DNA from: VFKI01 sp964647825
Lineage (GTDB): Bacteria; Pseudomonadota; Gammaproteobacteria; DSM-16500
Direction: 5' to 3'
Assembly (NCBI GenBank): GCA_964647825.1
Contig: CAZYJL010000008.1
Coordinates: 17,365-81,364, forward strand
Length of the DNA stretch: 64,000 bases
Shown: piece by piece, positions 8,236 to 19,000 of the stretch
Layout of the letters: every line of letters begins with the position of its first letter
How positions within the stretch are numbered: position 1 is the stretch's first letter
Position numbers and translations under genes: made by a program
Notes under the pieces: model-generated
Seen by the model: only the letters and a program-made list of their open reading frames with translations
Told to the model about the DNA's origin: nothing
The model's database searches: none

Positions 8236-9222
8236 ATGGTGCTGACCGACATCACGGCCGAAGCGATCTGGTCAGAAGTCCAGATCGCCGAGCATCGTAT
8301 TCGCCCCTACATTCGTGAAACGTTATTAGATGAATCATCTGCACTCAATCGTTTAGCCGACGCGCGTGTTTTGTTGAAATGTGAAAATTTACAAGTAACG
8401 GGCGCGTTTAAAATTCGCGGCGCGATGAACAAAATTCTTAGTTTGACACCACAAGCACAACAACAAGGCATTGTGACGGCGTCCTCCGGCAATCATGGTG
8501 CGGCGGTTGCATGTTGTTTACAAACATTAGGCTTACAAGGCACCATTTTTGTCCCCGAAAATGCCTCACCTGCAAAAATCCAAAATATTCAAAACTATGG
8601 CGCCGAACCGCACTTTTTTGGCACCGATTGCGTACAAACAGAAAAACACGCGCAAACGGTTGCAGCAAAAAATCATCACATTTATGTCCCGCCTTATGAT
8701 GATTTTCAAATCATTGGTGGCCAAGGGACGATTGCCTTGGAATTACTGCGACAACTTCCCCCGCTAACCACACTCGATGCTGTGTTCGTGCCCGTTGGCG
8801 GCGGTGGGCTGATCTCTGGTATTGCTGGGTTTTTAAAAACCGCTTCCCCCCGCACACGTATCATTGGGTGCTTACCTGAAAACTCTCCTGTCATGGCAGA
8901 ATGCATCAAAGCTGGCAAAATCATTGAAATGGCAATCCATCCCACGCTATCCGACGGCACTGCCGGCGGCGTCAAACCGCATGCCATGACATTTGCTCTC
9001 TGTCAGCACTATGTCGATGATTTTTTGTTAGTTTCAGAAACCGAGATCGCCGCCGCGATGCGTACCCTAATTGAAACCCGTCACATGCTCACCGAGGGCT
9101 CCGCTGCAGTCCCCTTGGCCGCACTGCTAAAATATAAAGAACGCTATCAAAAACAAACTGTTGCGCTAATTTTAAGCGGCGGCAATCTCAGTATGGCAAC
9201 GTTAAAACAGGTGATTTGTTAA
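8236..9222 (+). CDS. Threonine/serine dehydratase-type PLP enzyme
   Basis: 328 aa of fold-type II PLP enzyme. Seen: LLKCENLQVTGAFKIRGAMNK with the Schiff-base Lys at residue 59, SSGNHGAAVA (substrate/PLP loop) near 82, VPVGGGGLISGIAGF (phosphate-binding glycine loop) near 182, and LILSGGNLSM near the C-terminus, with the serine that faces the PLP ring. There is no C-terminal ACT regulatory domain, so it matches catabolic threonine dehydratase (TdcB) or serine racemase rather than biosynthetic IlvA. Likely reaction: L-threonine to 2-oxobutanoate and ammonia, or the serine equivalent. It starts 6 bp after the coiled-coil gene, without a clear ribosome site, and may be translated by coupling. 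Confidence 0.9.
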   Translation: MVLTDITAEAIWSEVQIAEHRIRPYIRETLLDESSALNRLADARVLLKCENLQVTGAFKIRGAMNKILSLTPQAQQQGIVTASSGNHGAAVACCLQTLGLQGTIFVPENASPAKIQNIQNYGAEPHFFGTDCVQTEKHAQTVAAKNHHIYVPPYDDFQIIGGQGTIALELLRQLPPLTTLDAVFVPVGGGGLISGIAGFLKTASPRTRIIGCLPENSPVMAECIKAGKIIEMAIHPTLSDGTAGGVKPHAMTFALCQHYVDDFLLVSETEIAAAMRTLIETRHMLTEGSAAVPLAALLKYKERYQKQTVALILSGGNLSMATLKQVIC

Positions 9223-9392
9223 GGAAATAGCGGCGCTTCAACGTTGATTATTCAGCAAAATTTTAAAAATACAAAAACAAATAATTTGCATACTATTTGA
9301 ACTATTATGATAAACTAGACGAAACAAGCAATCCGGCTATACTTGTTTTAAGAAGCGAAAATTAACTGTCCCTTGGTGAGGATAAAAAAATC

Positions 9393-9941
9393 ATGCCAGT
9401 GGAATCCGCTCCAGATCAGCCTAAAACGTCTTACGATATGACGAGCCTCAGTCACATGGCGACTGGTCTCTCTGCAGAAATCACCCCATTAGCCTTTTTC
9501 AAGGTCTTAGAACGCTGGTATGCAAACTTAACACTCTGGCATGCGGATGACATGCGCATGCCGACAGCGGGTGAATATATCTCCCTGCCTCATCTCAATC
9601 CACGCTATCGTGCCATTGATCGAGCATGTTGCATTGAAGTCACACCCATCAACGCATTGCATTACTTTAGTGGTGATCGGATTCAAGCGGCCCAAGTCCT
9701 AGTCGAGGAAGTACTCAAACGGGGTTGGACAAGGTTAGAAGTCACGGGTAACACTGAGATGCAAAAAGCTGCCTTTGTCGCCTGTACGTTGATCGCGCGC
9801 TTTACAAATAAACCGATTGAATTAATGAATTACATGCCGACTGAACGTGATCGTTGGATTGTCGAACAAGCCGCCAAAGACCCACGTTGGCACCGACAAG
9901 GACCAGCACCATCGCAATCCATGGAAACAAAAGCAAATTAA
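9393..9941 (+). CDS. Small stand-alone LPD7-like domain protein
   Basis: 182 aa; RBS GGTGAGGA ahead of the ATG. Residues about 98-155 read AAQVLVEEVLKRGWTRLEV then TGNTEMQKAAFVACTL and IELMNYMPTERD. A helix, then GW..L.(L/V)TG, a second helix and a strand ending in a (G/N)Y.PT motif is what I know from LPD7 domains found in conjugative relaxases and other polyvalent proteins. No relaxase catalytic domain is present, so this is either a minimal LPD7 protein or a fragment kept from a mobile element. The same module is recognisable near the C-termini of the proteins at 14260-15942, 16095-19370 and 51479-57808. N-terminal residues 20-95 are unassigned. Biochemical role unknown. Confidence 0.72.
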   Translation: MPVESAPDQPKTSYDMTSLSHMATGLSAEITPLAFFKVLERWYANLTLWHADDMRMPTAGEYISLPHLNPRYRAIDRACCIEVTPINALHYFSGDRIQAAQVLVEEVLKRGWTRLEVTGNTEMQKAAFVACTLIARFTNKPIELMNYMPTERDRWIVEQAAKDPRWHRQGPAPSQSMETKAN

Positions 9942-10070
9942 AAATGAATTAAAAATAAGTAATAAATTATAAATATAAATAATAAAAATTAAACTCAACA
10001 AAAACCAAGCTCTATGTAAAAAAATTATTTTTTAATTACTCAGATAACATAACGATTCGAGGTAAGACAT

Positions 10071-11606
10071 ATGGCCGCCCCCAACCCACTAAGCAAAATG
10101 TGGCAAGCAATCGAAGGTTTCGAAAAAGTTACAAAACAGATTGCAGCAGAAGGAAAAAATGATGCCGAGCGTGCAGCGCAAGCAGAAGCTGCAGGTTTTG
10201 TCGACATAAAGCAGACCCTTGCGCAAGAAGTATTTAAAGCAAGACAGGCGATCACTCGCGAGCAGCTATTAGCGCCATATCTCGCTGCATTAGAGACACA
10301 AATAAATACCGTTGCACCCGCAATGACACCAGAAGAAAATAGAATAATCGTCAATAAATTAAAAACAGTTTTAACAAACAACCCTGTTAAAGACATTGAA
10401 GCAAAGTGGAGCGAAACACTAACTGCTTTAAAAACGGATTTGTTACAAGCGGAAAAAAAAGATATGCAAGCTGCACAAGAAAAATATGAGCAGGCGAAAG
10501 AGAACGCAGAAGTAAAACCAGAAGAAGCAAAAGCTGAAGCAGAAAGAGCTGAAGCAAAAGCTGAAGCAGAAAAAGCTGAAGCAAAAGCAGAATGGGAATC
10601 AAAAAAAAATGCATATGAAGAAAGAGAAAAAAAAATTAGCACTGTCTTTGCTAATCTCAAACACGAGACTTTATTTAACTCAGAACCACTCAAAAAAGCA
10701 GAACTACTCACTGAAAAAACGATTATAGATAAAAATTTCGCCCTCTACCAAAAAGCCGCAGAATTACAAATCGCAGGCAAAATGTTAGACAACACTAAAA
10801 CATACTCTCCTTTTTTACCTGAAACGGAGGAAGATAAACAACGCAAAGCAAATGCAAAAGATGTACTTATTAACATTGAATGGGCAGAAAAACAACTACG
10901 AGAAGAAATGTGGATGCTGGCATCACGCGACTACAAAGAAGTTAATTATTTTCACAATGACAACCTCAAAAATGTCACTTTTAAATATGACCCAAAACAA
11001 AAAGCATGGTCAACAAAAATTGAACTAAGCGGTCTTCGAGGCTTCTTTATTGGCGAACCATCCGACGAACAAAAATTGCAAACCTTTGATGCGCTATTAA
11101 ATCTTGTGCAGCGCTCCTTTATCGCTCAAAACATCCCTCTCACCGGAATTGAAATTGCCCTTGAACCTAAAAAGAAGAAAAATAGTCCCTTTGGTGGACC
11201 ACCTGAAGGTTACTTTAGCGAAAGTGAAGTCAGGCTATTAAACAATGCGCTCCACGCAGCACGCGACAAAGGTAGGATCCTTGGCTTTGACGCAACACTC
11301 GATAGCACAACTATTGCCACACTGCAAAAAACCGCCGAACACGCAGGGGCTAAAAGTCGTCTCGCAGAACAAATTAATGATTTACTTGCTTACAACAAAC
11401 CCGCTGACATTCCAGACCATCTAAAAGGTCATCCAGCAGCAGATTCGGTACCGCCAGTGGTGCCAGCGCCAGTACCGCCAGTAGCAGGAGCGCCAGCGGC
11501 AGCGGTTGATCCTGCGGCAGCAGTAGTGCCGCCAGAAGAAAAGAAGGAGGAGAAGGAGGAGAAGGAGCTTTCACCTCCTTCATCACACCGCCCCTCTGTT
11601 AAGTAA
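10071..11606 (+). CDS. Hypothetical 511-aa Ala/Glu-rich coiled-coil protein, candidate effector
   Basis: ATG preceded by GAGGTAAGACAT. Residues 1-120 are helical. About residues 130-190 form an AEAKAEAEKAE-type repeat encoded by a near-tandem DNA repeat (10500-10600) that probably makes a long single helix or coiled coil. A mixed alpha/beta region follows (KIELSGLRGFF, TGIEIALEPKKK, LNNALHAARDKGRILGFDAT); the last part has a helix-strand pattern reminiscent of the LPD7-like module but too weak to call. The tail is VPP/APA-rich, then an acidic-basic block (EEKKEEKEEKE) close to the C-terminus, like the E-block seen near the ends of many Dot/Icm substrates. No signal peptide or membrane segment. 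Function unknown. Confidence 0.7.
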   Translation: MAAPNPLSKMWQAIEGFEKVTKQIAAEGKNDAERAAQAEAAGFVDIKQTLAQEVFKARQAITREQLLAPYLAALETQINTVAPAMTPEENRIIVNKLKTVLTNNPVKDIEAKWSETLTALKTDLLQAEKKDMQAAQEKYEQAKENAEVKPEEAKAEAERAEAKAEAEKAEAKAEWESKKNAYEEREKKISTVFANLKHETLFNSEPLKKAELLTEKTIIDKNFALYQKAAELQIAGKMLDNTKTYSPFLPETEEDKQRKANAKDVLINIEWAEKQLREEMWMLASRDYKEVNYFHNDNLKNVTFKYDPKQKAWSTKIELSGLRGFFIGEPSDEQKLQTFDALLNLVQRSFIAQNIPLTGIEIALEPKKKKNSPFGGPPEGYFSESEVRLLNNALHAARDKGRILGFDATLDSTTIATLQKTAEHAGAKSRLAEQINDLLAYNKPADIPDHLKGHPAADSVPPVVPAPVPPVAGAPAAAVDPAAAVVPPEEKKEEKEEKELSPPSSHRPSVK

Positions 11607-11647
11607 ATAAATTAAAAAATGGATTAAACACTTTGAGGATTTAACAA

Positions 11648-12397
11648 TCAAATCACCGCCTCTAACCCGACAACTAACCTGTCGAGTGTCATCACTTTTT
11701 TACAGGCGAGTAACAATCCTGGCATAAAACAGGCACGATCAATCGTATCGTGCCGTAAGGTTAATGTTTCACCTACGCCACCAAATAGCACTTGTTGCTG
11801 CGCCAATAATCCAGGTAATCGTACCGAATGAATTGGAATCTGTTGATAAACTGCACCGCGCGCATGCGGTACACTTTCTCGTTGGATGACTGTCGATTGC
11901 GAAGATACATCGCGCGGTTGGCGCGTTTCTGCGATTAATTCTGCCGTGCGTAATGCTGTACCGGATGGACTATCTATTTTCCCTGCATGATGCATTTCGA
12001 TAATTTCAACATCAGAAAAATAACGCGCGATTTCCCGCGCATATTTCATCATCAAGACGGCGCCTAATGAAAAATTCGGCACAATCAAGCCTGCTATTTT
12101 TTGCTTTCTTTTGACAACAAATTCATGTTCAACTTCTAAAATCGTTTGTTGCGTTAAACCCGATGTGCCAATCACCGACCTAACTCCAGCGTTTAAAATG
12201 GTGATGAAATTGGCACACACACTTTCTGCCGTTGTTAAATCCACCACCACATCGGGGTGTTCTTTGGCAATGGCAGTTGCTAAGTCATCCGCTCGACCAA
12301 TTGCGCCAACTAATTCACACTCAGCATCTGCCTGAATAGCAGCCACTGCTTGCTTGCCCATTTTACCGAACGCGCCGTTGACGAGAATACGAATCAT
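11648..12397 (-). CDS. dapB: 4-hydroxy-tetrahydrodipicolinate reductase
   Basis: Reduces hydroxytetrahydrodipicolinate with NAD(P)H in the diaminopimelate/lysine pathway, needed for peptidoglycan. The N-terminal Rossmann loop reads ILVNGAFGKMGKQ (family GxxGxMG), and the substrate/catalytic block is IIEMHHAGKIDSPSGTAL with the His pair and Lys. From ATG 12397, preceded by GGAGATAGC, the protein is 249 aa, normal for the family; an upstream in-frame codon at 12448 would add 17 hydrophobic residues not seen in DapB. Divergent from the antiporter gene. Its presence implies that the bacterium makes its own meso-DAP. Confidence 0.96.
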   Translation of the reverse strand: MIRILVNGAFGKMGKQAVAAIQADAECELVGAIGRADDLATAIAKEHPDVVVDLTTAESVCANFITILNAGVRSVIGTSGLTQQTILEVEHEFVVKRKQKIAGLIVPNFSLGAVLMMKYAREIARYFSDVEIIEMHHAGKIDSPSGTALRTAELIAETRQPRDVSSQSTVIQRESVPHARGAVYQQIPIHSVRLPGLLAQQQVLFGGVGETLTLRHDTIDRACFMPGLLLACKKVMTLDRLVVGLEAVI

Positions 12398-12506
12398 AAT
12401 ACCGCTATCTCCTAAAACCTTATAAAAACAAAGAAAACACTTTATCATCCGTTATAAAATAAAATAAGGTATCATGTCATTATCAATGCACCACAGGGAA
12501 GTGGCC

Positions 12507-14255
12507 ATGCACATTGATTCTTTCTTACATGATCTAGCTATCATTATGCTAGTTGCTGGCATTGTGACTGTCATTTTCCACCGTTTACACCAACCGGTCG
12601 TGCTCGGCTACATTATCGCCGGCTTAATTCTTGGGCCACACACACCACCTGTTTCCTTCATTCATGATGAAACCACGGTTAAAACCCTTGCCGAACTGGG
12701 TGTCATTTTCCTCATGTTTTCATTAGGACTCGAATTCAGCGTACGCCGCCTCTTACGCACCGGCGCCACAGCCTTGATCGCAGCCTGTGCCGAAATTGTT
12801 CTAATGATCTTAGTCGGTTTTGAAATTGGCCGCTTCTTTGGGTGGCGTCCTATTGATGCCTTGTTTTTAGGCGCCATGCTCGCCATTTCATCAACGACGA
12901 TTATTATCAAAGCGCTCGATGAATTAGGGATGAAAAAAGAACCGTTTGCACAAACCATTTTTGGTATTTTAATTATTGAAGATATATTAGCAATCGGCAT
13001 TTTGGCGTTATTATCTGGCCTTGCCGTCACCGGTTCGATCCATACGCTTGGCATCATCACCACACTTGGCAAATTACTGGTTTTTCTTGTGTCTTCTTTA
13101 GTGATCGGTATTTTAATTGTGCCAAAATTAATATCGCATGTGGCACGTAAACACAGCAAAGAAATGTTACTGATTACTGTTTTAGGTTTATGTTTTGGTT
13201 TTTGTATTTTGGTGATCAAATTAGATTACAGTGTCGCACTCGGTGCATTCTTAATTGGCGCCATCATGGCAGAAGCACGCGAAATCAAACAAATTGAAAA
13301 ACTGATTATGCCGTTAACCAACATGTTCAGCGCCATCTTTTTTGTTTCCATCGGTTTATTAGTCGACCCAAAAATCATTGTGCAGTATGCTGTACCGATT
13401 GCGGTCATCACGATTGCCGTGATTATTGGCAAAGTGTTTATTTGCAGCTTCTCCGTCTTTTTAGCCGGGCGCGATGGGAAAACAGCGTTACGTGTTGGTA
13501 TGGGATTGGCACAAATTGGCGAATTTTCTTTTATTATCGCCACACTCGGCATCAAATTAAACGTAACGAGCGCATTTCTCTATCCCATTATTGTGACCGT
13601 TTCTGCTATTACGACCTTTCTGACACCGTGGTTAATTAAACTAGCCGACCCTCTTTCTATTTCACTTGCAAAACATATGCCAAAACGGATCAGTCACGTG
13701 TTTACTACCTACACCAACTGGCTACAAACGATGCCTTATGAAGAAAAAAAAATTCACTTACGCCGCGCCATCAAAAAAATTATTTTACAACTTTTTATTA
13801 ATTTGATTTTAATCACAGGGATTTTTATTGTCGGTTCGTATATTGCTCATCAAATGGCTGATACCATTTTCCCTTCAACAACGCTCCCCATTCGTAAAGC
13901 GTGGATTTGGGGACTCTGTCTCACCTGTTCTATGCCGTTTTTAATTGCTATCTATCAAAAACTCAAAGGCCTTGGCTTAATTTTCGCCGATATGACAAAC
14001 TCAAATAAAACAGAAACACAAACACCACACGCTATTGCACAAATTATTCCGATGGCTTGCATGCTTGGTGTTTTACTCATGATTGTGGCACTCAGTGCAA
14101 GTATTTTACCCCCGCCCGGTTTATTATTATTTGTCGTCAGTATTGTGATTATTCTAACGGCTATCTTATGGCGTTGGTTTATTAAATTGCATTTACAATT
14201 ACAAATTGCGTTAGTTAAAAATGTTGATCATGATAAAATTGACATGAAAAAATAA
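12507..14255 (+). CDS. CPA2-family monovalent cation:proton antiporter (Kef-like)
   Basis: About 582 aa with around a dozen predicted membrane helices. Family signatures: LGYIIAGLILGPHTPP, LAELGVIFLMFSLGLEFSVRRL, ISSTTIIIKALDELG, LIIEDILAIGILALL and GAFLIGAIMAEA. After the 12-helix exchanger core (to about residue 390) it adds four more hydrophobic segments instead of the cytosolic RCK/TrkA-N nucleotide-binding domain of KefB/KefC, so ligand gating by glutathione adducts is not expected. Start: ATG at 12507 follows AGGGAAGTGG; an in-frame ATG at 12474 is possible. Likely role is K+/H+ or Na+/H+ exchange at the inner membrane. Confidence 0.9.
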   Translation: MHIDSFLHDLAIIMLVAGIVTVIFHRLHQPVVLGYIIAGLILGPHTPPVSFIHDETTVKTLAELGVIFLMFSLGLEFSVRRLLRTGATALIAACAEIVLMILVGFEIGRFFGWRPIDALFLGAMLAISSTTIIIKALDELGMKKEPFAQTIFGILIIEDILAIGILALLSGLAVTGSIHTLGIITTLGKLLVFLVSSLVIGILIVPKLISHVARKHSKEMLLITVLGLCFGFCILVIKLDYSVALGAFLIGAIMAEAREIKQIEKLIMPLTNMFSAIFFVSIGLLVDPKIIVQYAVPIAVITIAVIIGKVFICSFSVFLAGRDGKTALRVGMGLAQIGEFSFIIATLGIKLNVTSAFLYPIIVTVSAITTFLTPWLIKLADPLSISLAKHMPKRISHVFTTYTNWLQTMPYEEKKIHLRRAIKKIILQLFINLILITGIFIVGSYIAHQMADTIFPSTTLPIRKAWIWGLCLTCSMPFLIAIYQKLKGLGLIFADMTNSNKTETQTPHAIAQIIPMACMLGVLLMIVALSASILPPPGLLLFVVSIVIILTAILWRWFIKLHLQLQIALVKNVDHDKIDMKK

Positions 14256-14259
14256 TTTT

Positions 14260-15942
14260 TTAAAGTTGTTTTTTTAATCTTGCTAAACGCGCATCTAGTT
14301 CTTGATCTTTCTGTGCTTCCTCAAGTGCGTCTAGCTCCACTTCTAAATCTAATTCATCTAATTCTTTCAACAACATTGCATCTCGTGCTTCTTCCTGTTC
14401 TTCTTTTTGATCTGCTTGCTGAATCGCTGCAGGCTGTGACTGCACCGCATTAGCTAATTTTTTTAATTTTGCTTTTTCTTGTCGCGGTGCCAGCCAAAAT
14501 AAATCTACTGCTAATTGTTTATGTTCGGGCTGTGCGCGCAACGTATCAATCCATTCATTAAATAAAATAAATTTTTCGTCTAATTTGAATTTATCCACTA
14601 AACTCGCATCGAATTGTATTCTGTCATGGTCAATTTTATTTAAGCGCAGAATCGCATAAAAAATAAATGCTTGTGCCTCTGATAACTTACCTGACAATTT
14701 TAACGGTGCACGACTATTGGCGAGTGCCGTGTCCAATAGCTGTTTAGCCTGAAAAATACTGGCTTGCTGATTTTGTAAAAGCGCGAATAAATTTTTTACC
14801 TTTCGTTGCTGAGGTAATAAAATACCTGGTTGAATGGCTGTTAGTGCTTGTATTTGTCGCAAAAATGCGCTTACTCGATCACTTTCTTCTAATGTTTTAT
14901 GGCCTAACGCCAGCACCTGCATGCAATAACCAGAAGAAGCTGTACTGATAACTTGGGTAAATTTTGATAATTGTTGCCAAGCTATTTTTTTTTCATAAAC
15001 ACTTTCCATTGCTTGAATGCGCGCGATCTCTGCGTTTGTCGGTGAAATAAGAAAACGAGATGCACGAACAACATGCATATCTTTTTTTTCTTCTTTATCT
15101 TCTTCATTCTCATCATGCTCACGGATCACAATCGATGAGCCAGATACAGTTGGCAAAGTACGCATTTGCCAATCAAGCTTCTCCACACTTTCTTGCCACT
15201 TTTTGAATTTATCTATTTCCGCACATTCCTCAGAGGCTTGTTGAAAATATTTATAATGATTTTGTAAGATTTTTTTTTCTTGCCGACATGTCTGCTCTAA
15301 TTGTTCATAATGCGATTGTAAATCTAATAATATTTTTAGATTGGCTTGATGTATCCCTGCAGCACGAACAGCTTGCTGCAATGCATTTTTCGCAGCCGCA
15401 AAATCACGATGAATTTTTTCTAAATACCGCTTTTCTCGTATTCGATGATCAACAAAACTATCAAAATAAAGCTGAACACGAATTGCATAGATTTTTTTAA
15501 ATTCTGCCAACTGTTGCTCTTCTTCAACAGTTGCTTCTTCAACATATCTCAATTGTTTCACTTGCCATGCAGCAACGTAAGCATCAAAAATTGTAACGTC
15601 AACGGAAGAGTTAGCCATTTTTAAATTAAAAAGTGCAATTTGCGCTGCGCTTTTCACTCGCTGAAAATCTTCGTCACAAGACAATTTTAAAAGCAATGAA
15701 AAATCGTGATCAGGAATAAGGTCGATAAATGTTCTAATATTTTCTTGTAATTCATCAAGATGTGTTTCTGATTTACTAATATGCTCTAAAAAAGACAAAA
15801 TAAAATCATTTTTATAACTTAGATAATCAGCGCGCTGATGTAGGCTTAAACAGCGGTGAATAAACGTATCTGCCGCCAATTGTGAATGCGTTCTTGCTTC
15901 ATGCTTCTCTTCTTCCAACGCAAGGTCTTCCCGCCCGACCAT
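14260..15942 (-). CDS. 560-aa coiled-coil protein with LPD7-like module, candidate effector
   Basis: ATG preceded by GAGGGTGTT. Residues 1-290 are almost entirely helical and charged; 290-370 is a linker. About residues 360-460 contain a strand (YCMQVLALG), a helix, then AKQLLDTALANSRA, PLKLSGKLSEAQAFIFYAIL at 413-432 and IQFDASLVDKFKLDEKF. This series lines up with the 1091-aa protein upstream (PLIITGDKLPKNDLIKMYII, INPYLVKKFNLTQEY) and more weakly with the LPD7-like protein at 9.4 kb. The C-terminal 60 residues are very acidic (LDELDLEVELDALEEAQKDQ) and end in a basic turn ARLKKQL. It is convergent with the antiporter, 4 bp apart, and probably transcribed after the 1091-aa gene. Function unknown. 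Confidence 0.72.
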   Translation of the reverse strand: MVGREDLALEEEKHEARTHSQLAADTFIHRCLSLHQRADYLSYKNDFILSFLEHISKSETHLDELQENIRTFIDLIPDHDFSLLLKLSCDEDFQRVKSAAQIALFNLKMANSSVDVTIFDAYVAAWQVKQLRYVEEATVEEEQQLAEFKKIYAIRVQLYFDSFVDHRIREKRYLEKIHRDFAAAKNALQQAVRAAGIHQANLKILLDLQSHYEQLEQTCRQEKKILQNHYKYFQQASEECAEIDKFKKWQESVEKLDWQMRTLPTVSGSSIVIREHDENEEDKEEKKDMHVVRASRFLISPTNAEIARIQAMESVYEKKIAWQQLSKFTQVISTASSGYCMQVLALGHKTLEESDRVSAFLRQIQALTAIQPGILLPQQRKVKNLFALLQNQQASIFQAKQLLDTALANSRAPLKLSGKLSEAQAFIFYAILRLNKIDHDRIQFDASLVDKFKLDEKFILFNEWIDTLRAQPEHKQLAVDLFWLAPRQEKAKLKKLANAVQSQPAAIQQADQKEEQEEARDAMLLKELDELDLEVELDALEEAQKDQELDARLARLKKQL

Positions 15943-16094
15943 ACAACACCCTCGTGCTTTTTCCGATTATTTAACTATAAATCAATCAGTTAAATCTTTT
16001 CTAGACGCCCTACAACTATACAACCAAGCGCAGTATGATAAAAAAATAAACATAATGCAAGCGCATTAAAACGCTAGATTGGTAACGTATTCAC

Positions 16095-19000
16095 CTATGG
16101 CGTAGGTTTACGAGAAGGTGCTTCGTCAAAACGTTTATCGTCATCGGGTTGCTTATGTTCCGTTAACTTCACTAACTTGACTTCGACATCTGGCTCATCA
16201 GGATTTGCAGGCTTCATTTCAGCAGTAATCGATTCTTCTTTCATACCAACACCCTTCAATAATTGAATATCGCGTCCAAGTGAGAGCTGAAGATGCGCTT
16301 CTAAAAATTGTTCTTTAGTTTCAGAATTTAACTTGCGCAACTTATCTTTAAACTGTTCATATTCTTGCGTTAAATTAAATTTTTTGACTAAATACGGATT
16401 GATTGAAATTGTTGATACAGGAATTTTATTTTCCTGAAGAATAATATACATTTTTATTAAATCATTCTTCGGTAATTTATCACCTGTAATAATTAATGGA
16501 TAACTATTTCTGCCATGTGTAATTGCATTATCAAGAATTTCACGTATCTTAGCAAAGCCAGTTTCCTCTTTTTTGATAGATAAAACTCTTGAAAACAATG
16601 ATGACTCACTTGGAAAGTGTTTCTCTAATTTTGCACGTGCTTTTCTTTCTTCTATCCCCATTTTACCAATTTTAAATATCTGCATGGTATAATCACCCGG
16701 CGATATTTTTTCAACTGTCACTGATAATTCATTGTATGCAGCACGTCGCTCACTGGGTGAAATGATTGAGAAAGCTGCATCTTTTTTCCCCATAATTTTT
16801 TGAAGCGTCTCAGTTGACGGACTCACTAAGATTTTTGTTTCTTCTGGCTTCACTTCAAGCAAACGCGACACACTTTTAATTTCAGCAATTGGCTCAACTT
16901 CTGCTATCTGCAAAACGCTGTCTTTGTCTTCATCTGGTGCCGCTGCAGCCTGTTTCTCTTCATAACCGATTGGGCTATGCCACATTTTTCCCATTAGCCC
17001 GCTATTCCATGATAAAGTACTTCTTAACTCTGCAGGAAGATAGTCTGCCAATAACGTTGCTGGACTCTTTTCTTCTTTCATTTCTGGCGCCGCAGCTGAA
17101 TAATATTTATATTGGCTTGTTTGATATTTTTTTTGTTCTGAAACTGCTTTATCTAATTCATCAAAACGTTTAATTAAATTCTCAAAATGCGCTTTCTCAA
17201 TGTCCGCAAGACCATCTTGAATTTCGAAATAATTGCGATAAAGCGCATCTTTTTTTGAAACAATTAAGTCAAATATTTCCGCTGACTTTTCATCTGTTAA
17301 TTCATGCGCTGCACCACCAATACGGTCTTCATACAAACGATAAAAACTTTGTTTATAGAAATTTTTAAAAGATGTCAGCATTTCATTTATCTGCTCATTT
17401 GACACCTTCATTTCACTCAACTCAGTATCTAATAAGCCTTTTTCTGTAGAATTTGGCGGTCTTGGTTCCAGCTCATTTAAGTGACGGAATTCTGGGAAGG
17501 TAAAATAATCTTCATCAGGCAATTCAGGTGCTTCTTTTTCATCAGCGGGAGCAGCGGAAACGGGAGCGGGAGCGGGAGCAGCGGGCGCGGGCGCAGCGGG
17601 CGCGGGCGGAGCAGCGGGCGCGGGCGCAGCGGGATAGTGTTTTTCTTCGAGTTCGGGACCACCAGCGACGGCGGGCGGAGCGGCGGCAGCGGCGGGCGGA
17701 GCGGCGGCAGCGGCGGGCGAAGGCGCAGCGGCGGCTTTTTCTTCTTCTCTTCTTGTGGCGGCGAGTTTTGATTTTAATAATTGTAATTCATCTAATTTGG
17801 CTGCAGCAGCTAAATTTATTTTTTTAAAATCGTCCGGGCTGCGCAAGAAAGATAAAATATCATTTGGCTTTCCTCCTAAAGAGCTTACTGAATCTTTTAC
17901 GATATCCTCTTCTTTATTACCAAGATCTAGGTCTTTCAAAACATTAAAATATTTTTCATCTTCAGAAAAATTTTCTTGTTTTAATGAATATTCATTTATT
18001 GCTACGATAAGCATTTTCCGTGCTATTGCAGAATTAAATATACGTACTCCTACCTCCGTTCCTAATACACTCTCTGCTTGGTCATTTGTTAATCCACTTT
18101 CATTTAATACTTTTTTTTGCTCATCTTCATCATACTCTTTTTTGTTGTAATGATTATCAACAGCGTCAATTAATTTTTTCATATTTTTTTTTAATTCATC
18201 TTCTCTCAGCCTATCACTCTCAATTTCTTCTATATCACTTCTTTTTTTTATTTTATCTTTACTTTTTGCTTTTGCTTCGGCAATTTCTAGTGAAAATAAG
18301 TTTTTAGTTGCTCCCACTTTCACCTTTTTTAAAAAATCTTCGGAATATTTCTTTATATCATCAAAAAGCCTTGCCAACCCAAGTTCTTTAACTTCTTCTG
18401 ATTGACGTAGCATTTCAAAATCATGAGAATTTATATTCGACAATTTGCCTACAATGGATCTAATTTTTTTATACTCTTCAACTTCTTCTTTTTTTTCCTT
18501 AGAATTTTTATCTATTTTTTTTATAATTTCTTTCATTTTAATATCAAAGAATCTTATAAAAGCATTTTCAGCGTCAATTTTTTCTTTACTCTCATTTTCA
18601 AAAAGATACTGGTCTGCTTCTCTTAGTACTTTCTTTTCATTATCAATCTTTTCTTTACTCTCATCCTCAAAAGCATACTGGTCTGCTTCTCTTGGTTCTT
18701 TTTTTTCTAATTTTTTTATATTTTCTAAAAATGCACTTTTCTCATCATCAGAAACTACAACTACGCTTGCATCAAAACCATTTCCACCTACTTTAGCAAA
18801 ATGTAAATTTTTAATCACATTTTCTACTACGCTACTTAAATTTTTACTTTTCGGGCTATCAGTATCAAGAACGTAAAGTGCCGCATGTAAAGCGCCATAT
18901 AACTGAAGATGGCGTTGAGATTCAAGAGTATTTGGAACAAAATGATCTTTCCAAAATTTTTGGATTACTTTAGCGGAACCCACCTCGAAAGGCGGGAGAT

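Noticed and set aside
17481..17827. Long Gly/Ser/Arg-rich open frames opposite the Pro/Ala-rich part of the 1091-aa gene
   Set aside because: They are antisense reflections of the GC-rich Ala/Pro repeat codons; no ribosome site and no conserved features.
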